A DNA stretch of 42,093 nt from an uncultured Clostridia bacterium (GCA_944332455.1 CALVJY010000019.1:1-42093); one strand, 5' to 3'. Positions 8,119 to 17,245 are shown, counted from the first letter of the stretch. Notes: generated by a model from the letters alone, not told the origin. Program-made: numbers and translations.

Positions 8119-8970
8119 ATGAAAATCGGGATCTACATCAATCCGACAAAGGACCTTTCCTCTCCCGGGATCTCCGCCTTTCTGGAGATGCTGGAAAAGG
8201 TCAGACTGCCTTTTGCCCTCTTTTCGGACCTGAAAGTCCGCTATCCGGATCGGGAAGGGTTTGATTTCGATCAACCGAACGGGGTGGACACCCTGATCGT
8301 CTTCGGGGGGGACGGCACCATTCTGGCCGTGGCAAAGCGGGCGGCGATGGCGGGAATGTCCATTCTGGGCGTCAACCTGGGAAACCTGGGCTTTCTGACG
8401 GAGGTGGAACCAGACGGCTGCGAGCGGGCGGTTCGGGCCCTTCGGCAAGGGACTTTCCGAACGGAGGAGCGCTGCCTTCTGGCGGTCGACTACCGGGGCG
8501 AGACCTTTTTTGCCCTGAACGAGGCGGTGATCTCCCGTGAAAACTCCGAGGAAGGCTACGGCAAAATGGCCCGCATCAAGGTCTTTTCGGACGGCCGACT
8601 GATCGACCACTATGTGGCCGACGGCGTCATGGTCTCCACGCCGACAGGGTCCACGGCCTACTCGCTCTCCGCCGGCGGTCCCGTCCTGCTGCCCACGCTG
8701 GACGCCCTGCTGCTGACGCCCCTGGCTTCCCATCTGCTGCACACCCGTCCCATCGTCTTTTCGGATCGGGAAGAGCTGACTTTCCGGTCCGAGGCCGCGC
8801 AGCCCGCGCTGGTGCTGGCCGTGGACGGCGAGATCAAGAGCGGCAACTGCGATCTTGCCGCCCTGCGCATCCGAAAGGCCGCCCAGGCCGTCCGCTTCCT
8901 GCGCTATCCGGACAGCAATTTTTACGCCAGACTGCTGTCCAAACTGAACAAATGGAGCCTGACAGAATGA
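8119..8970 (+). CDS. nadK: NAD kinase
   Basis: Phosphorylates NAD to NADP in the cytoplasm. 283 residues. Hallmarks: GGDGTILAVAKRA (residues 63 on), GVNLGNLGFLTEV, the Asn-Glu motif in ALNEAVISR, and VSTPTGSTAYSLSAGGP. The ATG at 8119 follows a GATCGAGG ribosome site and matches the normal MKIGIYIN start. The gene overlaps argR by 4 nt (ATGA). nadK-argR-recN is a common Clostridia and Bacilli arrangement. Confidence 0.95.
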   Translation: MKIGIYINPTKDLSSPGISAFLEMLEKVRLPFALFSDLKVRYPDREGFDFDQPNGVDTLIVFGGDGTILAVAKRAAMAGMSILGVNLGNLGFLTEVEPDGCERAVRALRQGTFRTEERCLLAVDYRGETFFALNEAVISRENSEEGYGKMARIKVFSDGRLIDHYVADGVMVSTPTGSTAYSLSAGGPVLLPTLDALLLTPLASHLLHTRPIVFSDREELTFRSEAAQPALVLAVDGEIKSGNCDLAALRIRKAAQAVRFLRYPDSNFYARLLSKLNKWSLTE

Positions 8971-9416
8971 GAAACGCCCGCCAAGCCAAAATTTTGGAGA
9001 TCATTGCCAAAAACGAGATCGAGACCCAGGAGGAGCTTTCCGACGCCCTCCGCCAGGCCGGATTCAAGGTGACGCAGGCCACCATTTCCCGCGACATCAA
9101 GGAGCTGGGGCTGATCAAGGCGCTGGATGAGAACAAAAAGTATCGTTATGTCTTTGTGGAGAACAGCGATCTGAAGATCTCGACCAAGCTGATCACCCTC
9201 TTCCGGGAGTCCGTGGTCTCCATCGCCAGCGCCGAAAATCTGATCGTCATCAAGACGCTTTCGGGCAGCGCCAACGCCGCGGCCATGGCCATCGACAAGC
9301 TCAACCTGCCCGAGATGCTGGGATGCGTGGCCGGGGACGATACCCTGCTGATGGTCATTTCGGACAAAGCGCACGTCAAGAAGATCGTGGAACGGATCTC
9401 CCAGCTGATCTACTGA
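8967..9416 (+). CDS. argR: Arginine repressor ArgR/AhrC
   Basis: 149 residues, the family size. The N-terminal winged helix contains TQATISRDIKELGLIKAL; the C-terminal hexamerisation and arginine-binding domain contains GCVAGDDTLLMVI with the paired Asp residues that contact arginine. It represses arginine synthesis genes and activates catabolism when arginine is abundant. The ATG at 8967 overlaps the nadK stop with GGAG 9 nt upstream; an in-frame ATG at 8952 would add five residues and is less likely. Confidence 0.93.
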   Translation: MRNARQAKILEIIAKNEIETQEELSDALRQAGFKVTQATISRDIKELGLIKALDENKKYRYVFVENSDLKISTKLITLFRESVVSIASAENLIVIKTLSGSANAAAMAIDKLNLPEMLGCVAGDDTLLMVISDKAHVKKIVERISQLIY

Positions 9417-9425
9417 GGAAGGATC

Positions 9426-11123
9426 ATGTTGAAACAACTGCTGATCAAAAACGCGGCCATCATCGCCGAACAGCGCCTCGATTTCGGTCCCGGACTGAAC
9501 GTGCTGTCCGGGGAGACCGGGGCCGGAAAATCCATCCTGCTGGACTGCCTCAATTTTGCGCTGGGCTGTAAGGCGGACAGGGAGCTGATCCGCTACGGGG
9601 AGGAGACCATGACCGTCCGGGCGGTCTTCGAGATCGACGACCAGCCCGAACTCCGCGCGGCGATGGAGGGCATGGGGCTGGAGTGGGAGGACGTCCTGAT
9701 CCTGTCCCGTTCCTTTTCCCGGAGCGGCCGGGGAGAGATCCACCTCAACGGCCAGCCGGCGGCCCTGTCCATGCTCAAACAGCTGTCCGGGCTTTTGATC
9801 GACATTTACGGCCAGTCCGAACACGTCTCCCTGCTCAAAGTTTCCAATCACATCAAACTGCTGGACGCCTTCTGCCGGGAGGAGCTGGACCCTCTCCGTC
9901 AGCGCAACAGAGCGCTTTTGGCGGACTACCGGCAGATCGCCGAAGAACTCGGAAAATTCGGAGGCAGCGAGGCGGAGCGGGCCAGGCTGATCGACCTTTA
10001 CGCCTTTCAGCTGGAGGAGATCTCGGAGGCCGCCCTTCAGGAGGGAGAAGAGGAGAAGCTGCAGGAACAGCGGGCCCTCCTTCAGAACGCCGAAAAGATC
10101 CGGGCGGCGCTGTCCGAAGCCCGGGCGGCGCTGTCCGGCGACTACGGCGTCATCGGGAATCTGGGCAGCGCTCACTACCGCCTGAATCAGGTCTCAAGGT
10201 TCGATCCGGAACTGGAGGCCCTGTCCGAAAAGCTGAACGACCTCAAATTCGAGGCCGAGGATCTGGCCGACCGGCTGGAGCAGAGGGCGGGGGATTTCGA
10301 ATTTGACGAGCGCAGCGCGGACCGGATCGAGGACCGCCTGGAGCTGATCAAACGCCTCAAAAAGAAGTACGGCTCGGGGATCCCCGAGATCCTCGCCTAT
10401 GCGGATCGGATCTCGGAAGAGCTGGAAAAGCTGAAAAACGCGGACGCCGAGATCGCCGGCCTGACCGAACGGCGAGGGCAGATCCTGGCCCGGCTGGAGA
10501 AAAATTTCCGGGCCATGCGAAAGATCCGGCAGGGGGCGGCCGCCCGCCTGGAGGAGAAGATCACGGGAGAGCTGCGGCAGCTGAACATGCCCAGCGCCCG
10601 GTTCGTCATCGCCTTCGGGGAGGAGCCGAAGGAGGCCGTCGGGCATCTTTCGGCGGAGGGCTGGGACTCGCTGGAGTTTTTGCTCTCGGCCAACAAGGGC
10701 GAACCGCTGAAGCCCCTCAGCAAGGTCATTTCCGGGGGAGAGATGTCCCGTTTCATGCTGGCCGTCAAGACGGTCACGGCCGAATTGGACGACCTCGAGA
10801 CTCTGGTCTTTGACGAGATCGACGCCGGCATTTCGGGGCAGACCGCCGGCGTGCTGGCCCAAAAGCTGGAGCGGATCTCCCGGACGCGTCAGGTCATTTG
10901 CATCACCCATTCGCCCGCCATCGCGGCCATGGGGGACCGAAATTTTCTGATCACCAAGACCGAGACGGCGGACAAGACGGTCTCGCAGCTCTCTCTTTTA
11001 AATGAAGAGGGTCTGCTGGCCGAGATCGCCCGCCTGACTGGCGCCGTGGTCACGGGAGAACACGCGCTGCGGCACGCCGCCGATCTTCGCGCCTGGGCCG
11101 CCCGGGAAAAGGCCGGAACTTGA
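9426..11123 (+). CDS. recN: DNA repair protein RecN
   Basis: SMC-like ATPase that gathers DNA double-strand breaks for recombination. 565 residues. Walker A is SGETGAGKSILLD (residues 28-40), followed by two coiled-coil arms, then the ABC signature VISGGEMSRFMLAVK and Walker B ETLVFDEIDAGISG. The H-loop region CITHSPAIAAMGD is intact. Starts 9 nt after argR with a GAGGAAGG ribosome site. No SOS box was identified; expression seems tied to the nadK promoter. Confidence 0.95.
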   Translation: MLKQLLIKNAAIIAEQRLDFGPGLNVLSGETGAGKSILLDCLNFALGCKADRELIRYGEETMTVRAVFEIDDQPELRAAMEGMGLEWEDVLILSRSFSRSGRGEIHLNGQPAALSMLKQLSGLLIDIYGQSEHVSLLKVSNHIKLLDAFCREELDPLRQRNRALLADYRQIAEELGKFGGSEAERARLIDLYAFQLEEISEAALQEGEEEKLQEQRALLQNAEKIRAALSEARAALSGDYGVIGNLGSAHYRLNQVSRFDPELEALSEKLNDLKFEAEDLADRLEQRAGDFEFDERSADRIEDRLELIKRLKKKYGSGIPEILAYADRISEELEKLKNADAEIAGLTERRGQILARLEKNFRAMRKIRQGAAARLEEKITGELRQLNMPSARFVIAFGEEPKEAVGHLSAEGWDSLEFLLSANKGEPLKPLSKVISGGEMSRFMLAVKTVTAELDDLETLVFDEIDAGISGQTAGVLAQKLERISRTRQVICITHSPAIAAMGDRNFLITKTETADKTVSQLSLLNEEGLLAEIARLTGAVVTGEHALRHAADLRAWAAREKAGT

Positions 11124-11370
11124 CCGCTTTCTCAGAAAAGCGCACGGACTTTGACTTTGTCCGCAGCGAGTGAGATTTTGAGCGGCAAGCTGCCCCCACT
11201 TTATCGTTGTTACTCTCTTATCTCTGCTTGAGAGATGAGCAGGAAAACACGCGAGAACAATTTTATTGCTGAATCGGAACATATTTTTTTATTCAAAAAG
11301 AATTAAAAACTTCATTTTGCAGAAGAAAACAGCGGGACGGAGAGCCGCCCTGCGGGAGGCACTTTGGGAT
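11124..11370. other. recN-lysA intergenic region
   Basis: About 250 nt with several short dyads, for example CGGAC/GTCCG near 11145 and ATCTCT/AGAGAT near 11220, but no T-run terminator I trust and no clear promoter. I looked for the conserved blocks of a lysine riboswitch before lysA and did not find them. Confidence 0.4.
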
Positions 11371-12699
11371 ATGAATCAACGCGAGACGCTCTGCGTAAAA
11401 GACGATCATCTGGTCATCGGCGGCTGTGACGCCGTCAGTCTGGCGGCCGAATTCGGGACTCCGCTCTACGTCATGGACGAGGCCTTCATCCGCGGCATGT
11501 GCCGGATCTACCGTGAATCTCTGGCCGAATACGGTCCCTATCGGGTGCTCTACGCCTCCAAGGCCTTTTGCTGCAAGGGGATCTATCGCATCGTGGAAGA
11601 GGAGGGCCTGGGGGCGGACGTGGTCTCCGGCGGCGAGCTTTACACCGCGCTGTCTGCCGGTATGCCGGCGGACAGCATCTACTTTCACGGAAACAACAAG
11701 ACCGTTGAGGAACTGGAAATGGCGGTCGAAAACGGAGTCCACGCCGTGGTGCTGGACTGCCTGGACGAGATCGGCCTGCTGGATCACGTGGCGGACTCCC
11801 TGGACAAAGAGGTCGGCGTCCTCGTCCGGGTCAATCCGGGCGTGGAGGCGCACACCCACCACTACATCCAGACCGCAAAGCCCGATTCCAAATTCGGGTT
11901 CAATCTGGCGGCCGGCCTGGCCGAGGAGGCCGTCGGGGCCGTCCTGAAAACACAGCACCTGCGCCTGCTGGGCCTGCATGCGCACATCGGGTCCCAGATC
12001 TTCGACAAAAAGCCCTTTGTGCTGGCCCTGCACAAGCTGACCGATTTCATGAAGGAGATCCGGGAAAAATTCGGCGTGGACTGCGAGGAGCTCAACCTGG
12101 GCGGAGGCTTCGGCATCTGGTACAGCGAGGAGGACCGGAAGATCCCGGCTTCGGGGTACGCAGAGTACACCAGAGCTTTGGCCGAGGCGCTGGACGAGGA
12201 CGTCCGGGAGAAAAAGCTGAAAAGACCGGTCCTGGTCATCGAGCCCGGCCGCTCCATCGTGGGCGAGGCCGGCGTCACCCTCTACACGGTGGGCGCGGTC
12301 AAGGAGATCCCCGGCATCCGCAAGTATGTCAGCGTGGACGGCGGGATGTTCGACAATCCCCGGTTTGCCCTCTATCAGGCCAAGTACTCGGCCGCGCTGG
12401 CCAACCGCATGAATGATAAGGCGGAGGAGACGGTGACCATTGCCGGAAAGTGCTGCGAAAGCGGCGACATGCTGGCCGTGGACGTCCGCCTGCCCAAAGC
12501 CGAACGGGGGGACACGCTGGCCGTCTTTTCCACCGGGGCCTATAACTACTCCATGGCCAGCAACTACAACCGGAACGCCGTGCCGCCCGTGGTGCTGGTG
12601 TGCGACGGCAGGGCCGATCTGCTGGTCAAGCCGCAGAGCTACGAGGACCTGGTCCGGAACGACGTCATCCCCGCCCGCCTGCAAAAGGTAAAACGCTGA
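11371..12699 (+). CDS. lysA: Diaminopimelate decarboxylase
   Basis: PLP enzyme converting meso-diaminopimelate to L-lysine. 442 residues. The PLP lysine is in VLYASKAFCC; HAHIGSQI, the glycine-rich LNLGGGFGIWY, EPGRSIVGEAG and KCCESGDML are the usual family IV decarboxylase motifs, and NYNRN near the C-terminus is typical of LysA. The ATG at 11371 is preceded by GGGAGG; the longer frame from 11266 adds 35 residues without similarity. It is transcribed alone, converging with the padR-type gene and separated from it by a bidirectional terminator. Confidence 0.95.
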   Translation: MNQRETLCVKDDHLVIGGCDAVSLAAEFGTPLYVMDEAFIRGMCRIYRESLAEYGPYRVLYASKAFCCKGIYRIVEEEGLGADVVSGGELYTALSAGMPADSIYFHGNNKTVEELEMAVENGVHAVVLDCLDEIGLLDHVADSLDKEVGVLVRVNPGVEAHTHHYIQTAKPDSKFGFNLAAGLAEEAVGAVLKTQHLRLLGLHAHIGSQIFDKKPFVLALHKLTDFMKEIREKFGVDCEELNLGGGFGIWYSEEDRKIPASGYAEYTRALAEALDEDVREKKLKRPVLVIEPGRSIVGEAGVTLYTVGAVKEIPGIRKYVSVDGGMFDNPRFALYQAKYSAALANRMNDKAEETVTIAGKCCESGDMLAVDVRLPKAERGDTLAVFSTGAYNYSMASNYNRNAVPPVVLVCDGRADLLVKPQSYEDLVRNDVIPARLQKVKR

Positions 12700-12760
12700 C
12701 GGAGCGGAGCCGCCGAGGGCTGAAACTTTGTCGGCTCCGGACCCGGGGTCGACCTTGATG

Positions 12761-12779
12761 GCATGGAAATTTTCCATGC
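12761..12779. repeat. Short near-perfect palindrome
   Basis: GCATGGAAA (12761-12769) and TTTCCATGC (12771-12779) pair around a single T. It lies in the lysA 3' region and has no T-run. Function unknown. Confidence 0.5.
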
Positions 12780-12844
12780 TGCACGGGTCAGGCCGTTGGC
12801 GCCCGGAGAAACGGAGGAGCGCAGCGAAGAGCGACCGGAGGACG

Positions 12845-12877
12845 GGCCGGACCTCAGATCCGGCCTTTGAGTTTTTT
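12845..12877 (+). terminator. Probable lysA terminator
   Basis: GGCCGGA (12845-12851) pairs with TCCGGCC (12859-12865) over a 7-nt loop, then TTTGAGTTTTTT. Confidence 0.5.
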
Positions 12878-12890
12878 GAACTGAGGAAAC

Positions 12891-12927
12891 ATGGAAAAAG
12901 GGACGCACGGCGCGTCCCTTTTTCCAT
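12891..12927. terminator. Bidirectional terminator between lysA and the padR-type gene
   Basis: A perfect 16-bp stem (12891-12906 with 12912-12927) has a GC-rich core GGGACGC, flanked by AAAAA on the left and TTTTT on the right. It can therefore terminate both converging transcripts. Confidence 0.85.
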
Positions 12928-12983
12928 TTAAACATGAATTCCATCCGTATTCAAACTTTCAAAAACATTTTATTTCTCCTGTT

Positions 12984-14594
12984 TCACACATAAAACCGAC
13001 CGGAGCGGTGGAGCAGAATGTAGAGAACGGTCCCCACCACAATGTCGAAGGAGAGCAGGATGGGCAGGATCACATAGGTGATCAGCTGGGGAGGATTGTC
13101 GAACACCGTCTTGGCCACCAGATTGACGGCCAGCACGGCCAGCGCGAAGAAGACAAACATCAGCAGGGCGTTGATCATCCATTCGCTGCTGCGCCGCCGG
13201 GCCGAAGACCGCTGATTGGGGGCGACCAGGAAGATGACGGTCCCGGCGATGGGGAAGATCAGCAGGGCCGCGGCGATGTAGCCGTAGACGGGCAGTCCGA
13301 GCTGAATGGTGGATTCGCCGAACAGATAGACCAGCAGCAATTCCAGCACCATGACGGCATAAAGCAGCCAGAGCGTTGAGCAGAGCAGACGGTTTCGGTA
13401 GATCTGCTGTTTGTAGCCCTTGGCCAGATTAGGCTGGTAGACCTTGATCTTGAAATCCTCTTTGAAGTCGTCCTCGTTCAGTTCCGGGTCATAGGACAGC
13501 CCCTTTTCGTGGGGCAGAAGGCTGCGGTCGGGCTCGGAAGGACGAACGGGTTCGGGGGCCGGCTCGGGAGGCATCTCCTGCAGAGGCGGTTCCGCTTCGT
13601 TGATCTCCCGTACGGACGAGGCCTTGGCCGACTGAAAGAGCTTGTTGATCCGGGTCTTGTAGGTTCGCTCGGCCTCCGTCATCTGCTTTTCTTCCCGATC
13701 ATAGGCCGGACGCTGCGGCTGCGGGTCCGGATCGCTCTGTCTTATGTACCGCTCCAGCTGTTCCCGGGTCTCGGTGAAGGTGTTGACCGGCTTCGGCATG
13801 GCCTCCAGGTCAAAATTGTTGAAGGTCCGCTCCTCGGCTTCGGCCTTGGGGGGCTGAGCGGAGGAAGGTTCGGGTCCGGACCGGGTCGGCGCGGGCGGCT
13901 CCGGCGACAGCCGGAGCACGATGGGTTCCGGCCGCACGGGTTCCGGCACAGGCTCGGGGACCGTCATGACCGGCGGTTCCGGAGCGGCAGGCTGGGGATC
14001 CTCGGCGATCGCGGAAGTTGCCGCGCTCTCTTCCCGGCTGTCCACCTTCGGATCCGGGGCTTCCTCCGATTTGGACTCGGTCTCCAGTTTGTCCACGATC
14101 TCCTGCAGCCGCTCCACGTTTTCCTCCAGCTTTTCCACCTGTTCGGGCTTCAGCAGCGGGGGGAGAGGCTTGCGGACCTTGGGCTCCTCATTTTTGGGCG
14201 GAGAAGGAAACTTTGCAAAATCCAGCTCCGGGGGCGCCTCGTCCAGGTCGTATTCCTTTTCGGAGATCAGTTTGTCGATGAGGGTGCGGGAATACTCCCA
14301 TTGGGTCAGGCTCTTTTCGCCGATCTCCCGTCCCTTTTCGGTCAGGGTGTAGTACTTGCGCCGTCCGCCCCCCGTCTTTTCATCGTCGCCGTAGTAGGCC
14401 GAGATCATCCCCTGTTTTTCCAGGCGCTTCAGGCTGGAGTAGAGGGTCGGCTCCTTGAGCTTGTACTGCCCCCGGGTCTTGGCCTCGATCTCCTTGCCGA
14501 TCTCGTACCCGTACTTGTCGCCCTCGCAGAGGGCACTGAGGATGATGGTGTTGATGTGCCCCCGGACGACGTCGGGTTGGTTTTTCTTTTCCAT
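12984..14594 (-). CDS. PadR-family regulator with C-terminal membrane domain
   Basis: 536 residues, about three to five times a normal PadR protein. Residues about 8-110 form a PadR winged helix (HINTIILSALCEGDKYGYEI, LKEPTLYSSLKRLEKQGMI, GGGRRKYYTLTEKGREI). Then follow a coiled-coil segment (EKLEENVERLQEIVDKLE), about 230 residues rich in Pro and Glu, and in the last roughly 135 residues four hydrophobic segments ending near the C-terminus. A membrane-tethered one-component regulator is inferred. The ATG at 14594 has AGAGG 8 nt upstream; the upstream in-frame extension crosses its own promoter. It is divergent from the decarboxylase operon. Confidence 0.85.
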   Translation of the reverse strand: MEKKNQPDVVRGHINTIILSALCEGDKYGYEIGKEIEAKTRGQYKLKEPTLYSSLKRLEKQGMISAYYGDDEKTGGGRRKYYTLTEKGREIGEKSLTQWEYSRTLIDKLISEKEYDLDEAPPELDFAKFPSPPKNEEPKVRKPLPPLLKPEQVEKLEENVERLQEIVDKLETESKSEEAPDPKVDSREESAATSAIAEDPQPAAPEPPVMTVPEPVPEPVRPEPIVLRLSPEPPAPTRSGPEPSSAQPPKAEAEERTFNNFDLEAMPKPVNTFTETREQLERYIRQSDPDPQPQRPAYDREEKQMTEAERTYKTRINKLFQSAKASSVREINEAEPPLQEMPPEPAPEPVRPSEPDRSLLPHEKGLSYDPELNEDDFKEDFKIKVYQPNLAKGYKQQIYRNRLLCSTLWLLYAVMVLELLLVYLFGESTIQLGLPVYGYIAAALLIFPIAGTVIFLVAPNQRSSARRRSSEWMINALLMFVFFALAVLAVNLVAKTVFDNPPQLITYVILPILLSFDIVVGTVLYILLHRSGRFYV

Positions 14595-14640
14595 AGAGAG
14601 AACCTCTTCCGGACTTTTAAAGAGTCCGTTGATACCTATT

Positions 14641-14669
14641 ATCATACACGATTTTTTCGCGTATGTCAA
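14641..14669 (-). promoter_or_regulatory. Promoter of the padR-type gene
   Basis: Read on the - strand, TTGACA (14664-14669) and TATGAT (14641-14646) have a 17-nt spacer. An imperfect inverted repeat, TTTTCGCGTAT with ATATGCGAAAA, overlaps the -35 side (about 14654-14684) and could be an operator. Confidence 0.8.
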
Positions 14670-14682
14670 TCCAATATGCGAA

Positions 14683-14723
14683 AAGTACTATCATTTTCGC
14701 CCCGTTTGCATAGTACTATGCAA
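14683..14723. promoter_or_regulatory. Palindromic element TTGCATAGTACTATGCAA plus half site
   Basis: TTGCATAGTACTATGCAA (14706-14723) is an 18-bp perfect palindrome. A half site, AAGTACTATCAT, starts at 14683. Both lie between the divergent padR and decarboxylase promoters, upstream of each. The same core occurs at 7834-7849. Autoregulation and control of the decarboxylase operon by the PadR-type protein is a reasonable inference. Confidence 0.6.
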
Positions 14724-14827
14724 GCAACGCCGTCTCCGAAAGGGCGGGAAAAGAGAGATCGGGGGCAAAACAGGGAAAAGAAGGGCCTGACAGGGGGAAG
14801 AAATTGGGAAAATCCGGACGATTTCAT

Positions 14828-14856
14828 TTGCAAAACCGGGCGAAAAGGGATATAAT
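14828..14856 (+). promoter_or_regulatory. Promoter of the sodium-pump decarboxylase operon
   Basis: TTGCAA (14828-14833) and TATAAT (14851-14856) with a 17-nt spacer. The leader to the first ATG is about 70 nt. Confidence 0.8.
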
Positions 14857-14932
14857 ATAGACTGGCATACTTTGGAACATCCTGAAGCGTTGTTTTCCGA
14901 ATTTACTTGCAGCATTTTTGCAGGAGGTTTTT

Positions 14933-16327
14933 ATGGTGGACTTAAATCAAAGAAAGTCCGAAGTTCAGCAGGCCGGCAAAGCGGCCCGGGACTTTATCGT
15001 CTCGCTGACAGACGAACTCAGCTTTGTGGAACTGGATACCTTTGCCTTTTCCAAGAGCGATTTTTTCGAGGAAGCGGCAGACGTCGGCGCCGGCGTGGTC
15101 ACCGGATTTGCCAGGATCGGGGATAAGCCGATCTACCTGGCCGTCCAGAACGAACACGATCACAAGGGGGGCATGACCAAGGCCCAGGCCGACAAGATCC
15201 TCAAAGCCATGACCCAGGCCGAAAAGGCCGAGGCGCCCTTTGTGCTGGTGCTCTCGGGCAAGGGCGCCCGCATCGGGGAAGGCCTTGCCGTCATGGACGG
15301 ATTTGCAAGGCTTGCCGCCAAGGCTTCCGCGCTGTACGGCGAGATCCCGCTGATCACGGTCATCCGGGGGGATACCTTCGGGTCGGCCGCCTTTGTGGCC
15401 GCACAGTCTGACTTTGTCTTTACCGTGGGCGAGGCCCAGCTGGCCACCAACTCTTCGGCGGTCATCGCCGCCAAAAAGCCCGATCTGAAGGCCGCCGACG
15501 TGGCCGGCCCCAAGGCCCAGGCCGAGAACGGCAGCTGTTCGGTCCGGGTGGCCGATGCAGCCGAACTGCGCATCAAACTGAATGAACTGCTGGATCTGCT
15601 CTCGGGGGAGATCGCCGAAGTGGGTGAGGACTCCCTGAACTACTCCTGCGCCGGTCTGAACGAGGGCTATGATCCCGAAAAGATTCTCAGCTGCGTGCTG
15701 GATCCCGGCAGCTTTTTCGAGCTGAACGCGGGCTTCGGGGAGGAAGTCCGCATCGGCCTGGGCCGGGCCGGCGGCTTTACGGTGGGGGTGCTGCTCTGCG
15801 CGGACGAGACAAACGGCGTCAAGATCGGCAATGCCGCCGCCCGCAAGATCTCCCGCTTTGCCCGCCTGCTGGAATGTTACGGCATCCCTCTGGTCAGCTT
15901 TGTCAACGCTTCGGGGACGGCTGTCTGTCCGGGCGCCGAGCGTCACGGCCTGATGCGGGAGGTCGGCAGCATGATGTCGGCCATTACCGATCTGTGCGCA
16001 CCCAAAATTTCGGTCGTCTGCAAAAAGGCGCAGGGGGCCGGCTACATGGCGCTGGCCGCCAAGGGGCTGGGATTTGATTATGTTCTGGCCTGGCCGGAGG
16101 CCGAGATCTCGCTTTTAAGCGACGAGGTGGCCCTGAACACGGTGTACGCCGCCGAGCTGGCCGCCTCCAAGGATCCCGAGGCCGCCCGCGCCGAACTGGC
16201 CGAAAAATATGCCAGGCTGGAGAGCGATCCCATGAACGCAGCCAAGGACGGGCTGATCGACAACATCATCGAGCCCTCGACCACCCGTCAGTATCTGATC
16301 TCGGCGCTCATGATGCTTACCGCCTGA
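14933..16327 (+). CDS. MmdA-like acyl-CoA carboxyltransferase subunit
   Basis: 464 residues. Two crotonase-like halves typical of acyl-CoA carboxyltransferases: the first has KGARIGEGLAVMDGFARLA and PLITVIRGDTFGSAAFVA; the second has ISRFARLLECYGIPLVSFVN, APKISVVCKKAQGAGYMALA and a C-terminal segment in which YARLESDPMNAAKDGLIDNI resembles the end of methylmalonyl-CoA decarboxylase alpha subunits. It is shorter and more divergent than typical MmdA (about 510 residues). It likely moves the carboxyl group of an acyl-CoA onto the biotin carrier encoded two genes downstream; the acyl-CoA substrate cannot be read from sequence. ATG with GGAGG 5 nt upstream. Confidence 0.8.
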   Translation: MVDLNQRKSEVQQAGKAARDFIVSLTDELSFVELDTFAFSKSDFFEEAADVGAGVVTGFARIGDKPIYLAVQNEHDHKGGMTKAQADKILKAMTQAEKAEAPFVLVLSGKGARIGEGLAVMDGFARLAAKASALYGEIPLITVIRGDTFGSAAFVAAQSDFVFTVGEAQLATNSSAVIAAKKPDLKAADVAGPKAQAENGSCSVRVADAAELRIKLNELLDLLSGEIAEVGEDSLNYSCAGLNEGYDPEKILSCVLDPGSFFELNAGFGEEVRIGLGRAGGFTVGVLLCADETNGVKIGNAAARKISRFARLLECYGIPLVSFVNASGTAVCPGAERHGLMREVGSMMSAITDLCAPKISVVCKKAQGAGYMALAAKGLGFDYVLAWPEAEISLLSDEVALNTVYAAELAASKDPEAARAELAEKYARLESDPMNAAKDGLIDNIIEPSTTRQYLISALMMLTA

Positions 16328-16337
16328 GGAGGTCGCC

Positions 16338-16730
16338 ATGTCGTTGAAATTGATGCTCCTGCTGAGCGAAGCCTCGGATACGGTCACGGACGCCAACGAC
16401 CTGCCGTTTTGGGACAAAGTTTTATTCGGCCTGCAGACCTTTGCCATCGGCATGATCGCCGTGTTCGTCCTTTTGGGCCTGATCATCCTCTTTGTGGCGG
16501 CCATCCGATCCGGAATCCATGCCGTCACGGACCGGAAAAATGTCTCCGAAAAAACAGTCCCGCAGCAGGCTGTTCTGCCTGCGCCTCTTGCGGAACCCGC
16601 CGTCGCTCCGGCGGATCAGGGGATCACCGAGGAAGAGGTCGCCGCCATTACCGCCGCCCTCGCGGCATACTTTCAGACCAGAAGCGTCCCGCCGGCGGGC
16701 TTTGTCATCCGCTCGGTGAAGCGCCGTTGA
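16338..16730 (+). CDS. Sodium-pump decarboxylase gamma subunit (OadG-like)
   Basis: 130 residues with one membrane helix (about residues 31-54, FAIGMIAVFVLLGLIILFVA) after a short periplasmic-type N-terminus, then a Pro/Ala-rich linker and a small charged C-terminal region. This matches OadG/MmdD subunits, which assemble the pump and tie the carboxyltransferase and biotin subunits to the membrane beta subunit. Ribosome site GAGGAGG; it starts 10 nt after the carboxyltransferase gene. Confidence 0.8.
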   Translation: MSLKLMLLLSEASDTVTDANDLPFWDKVLFGLQTFAIGMIAVFVLLGLIILFVAAIRSGIHAVTDRKNVSEKTVPQQAVLPAPLAEPAVAPADQGITEEEVAAITAALAAYFQTRSVPPAGFVIRSVKRR

Positions 16731-16787
16731 AAACCGAATATCAAAATAAATTTTTAATGAATTTGCGATAAAGAAGGAGAAAAAACC

Positions 16788-17222
16788 ATGCGCACCTTTA
16801 AAGTTACCGTCAACGGCAATCAGTATGACGTCACCGTGGAAGAGCTGGGAGCGCCCGCTGCCGCTCCCGTCGCCCTTCAGCCCGCTCCGGCTCCCGTTCC
16901 CGTCCAGGCTCCGGTCGCTCAGCCGGCCCCTGTCCAGGCAGCCCCGGCTCCGGCCGCTCAGCCGCAGCCCGCGCCCGCTGCGCAGCCGGCCGCCAAGGCC
17001 GCACCCGCCGGCGGCGTGCAGATCACCGCGCCCATGCCCGGCATGGTGGTGGACTTCAAGGTGGCCGAGGGCGCGACCGTCAAGAAGGGAGAGGCCATTC
17101 TGATCCTGGAGGCCATGAAGATGGAAAACGACATCGCCTCCACGGCGGACGGCGTCATTTCCTTCGTCACCACCAAGGGGGCAAACGTCAACACCGGCGA
17201 CCTGCTGGCCGTCGTGAAGTGA
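16788..17222 (+). CDS. Biotin carboxyl carrier subunit
   Basis: 144 residues. An N-terminal beta segment (MRTFKVTVNGNQYDVTVEEL) is followed by a flexible Ala/Pro/Val/Gln linker of about 50 residues and a biotinyl domain with EAMKMENDIAS, whose lysine is the biotinylation site. It carries CO2 from carboxyltransferase to the OadB pump. Ribosome site AAGGAG. The linker is encoded by repetitive GC-rich codons and is probably length-variable among strains (inference). Confidence 0.93.
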   Translation: MRTFKVTVNGNQYDVTVEELGAPAAAPVALQPAPAPVPVQAPVAQPAPVQAAPAPAAQPQPAPAAQPAAKAAPAGGVQITAPMPGMVVDFKVAEGATVKKGEAILILEAMKMENDIASTADGVISFVTTKGANVNTGDLLAVVK

Positions 17223-17245
17223 TCGCCTGAACGGAGGTTACGGAT

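Noticed and set aside
11124..11370. Lysine riboswitch before lysA
   Set aside because: The conserved lysine-aptamer blocks and a terminator were not found in the available 250 nt.
13509..14855. Long + strand frame opposite the padR-type gene
   Set aside because: Repetitive Gly/Leu/Arg composition typical of an antisense shadow; the - strand has a clear PadR domain, promoter and ribosome site.
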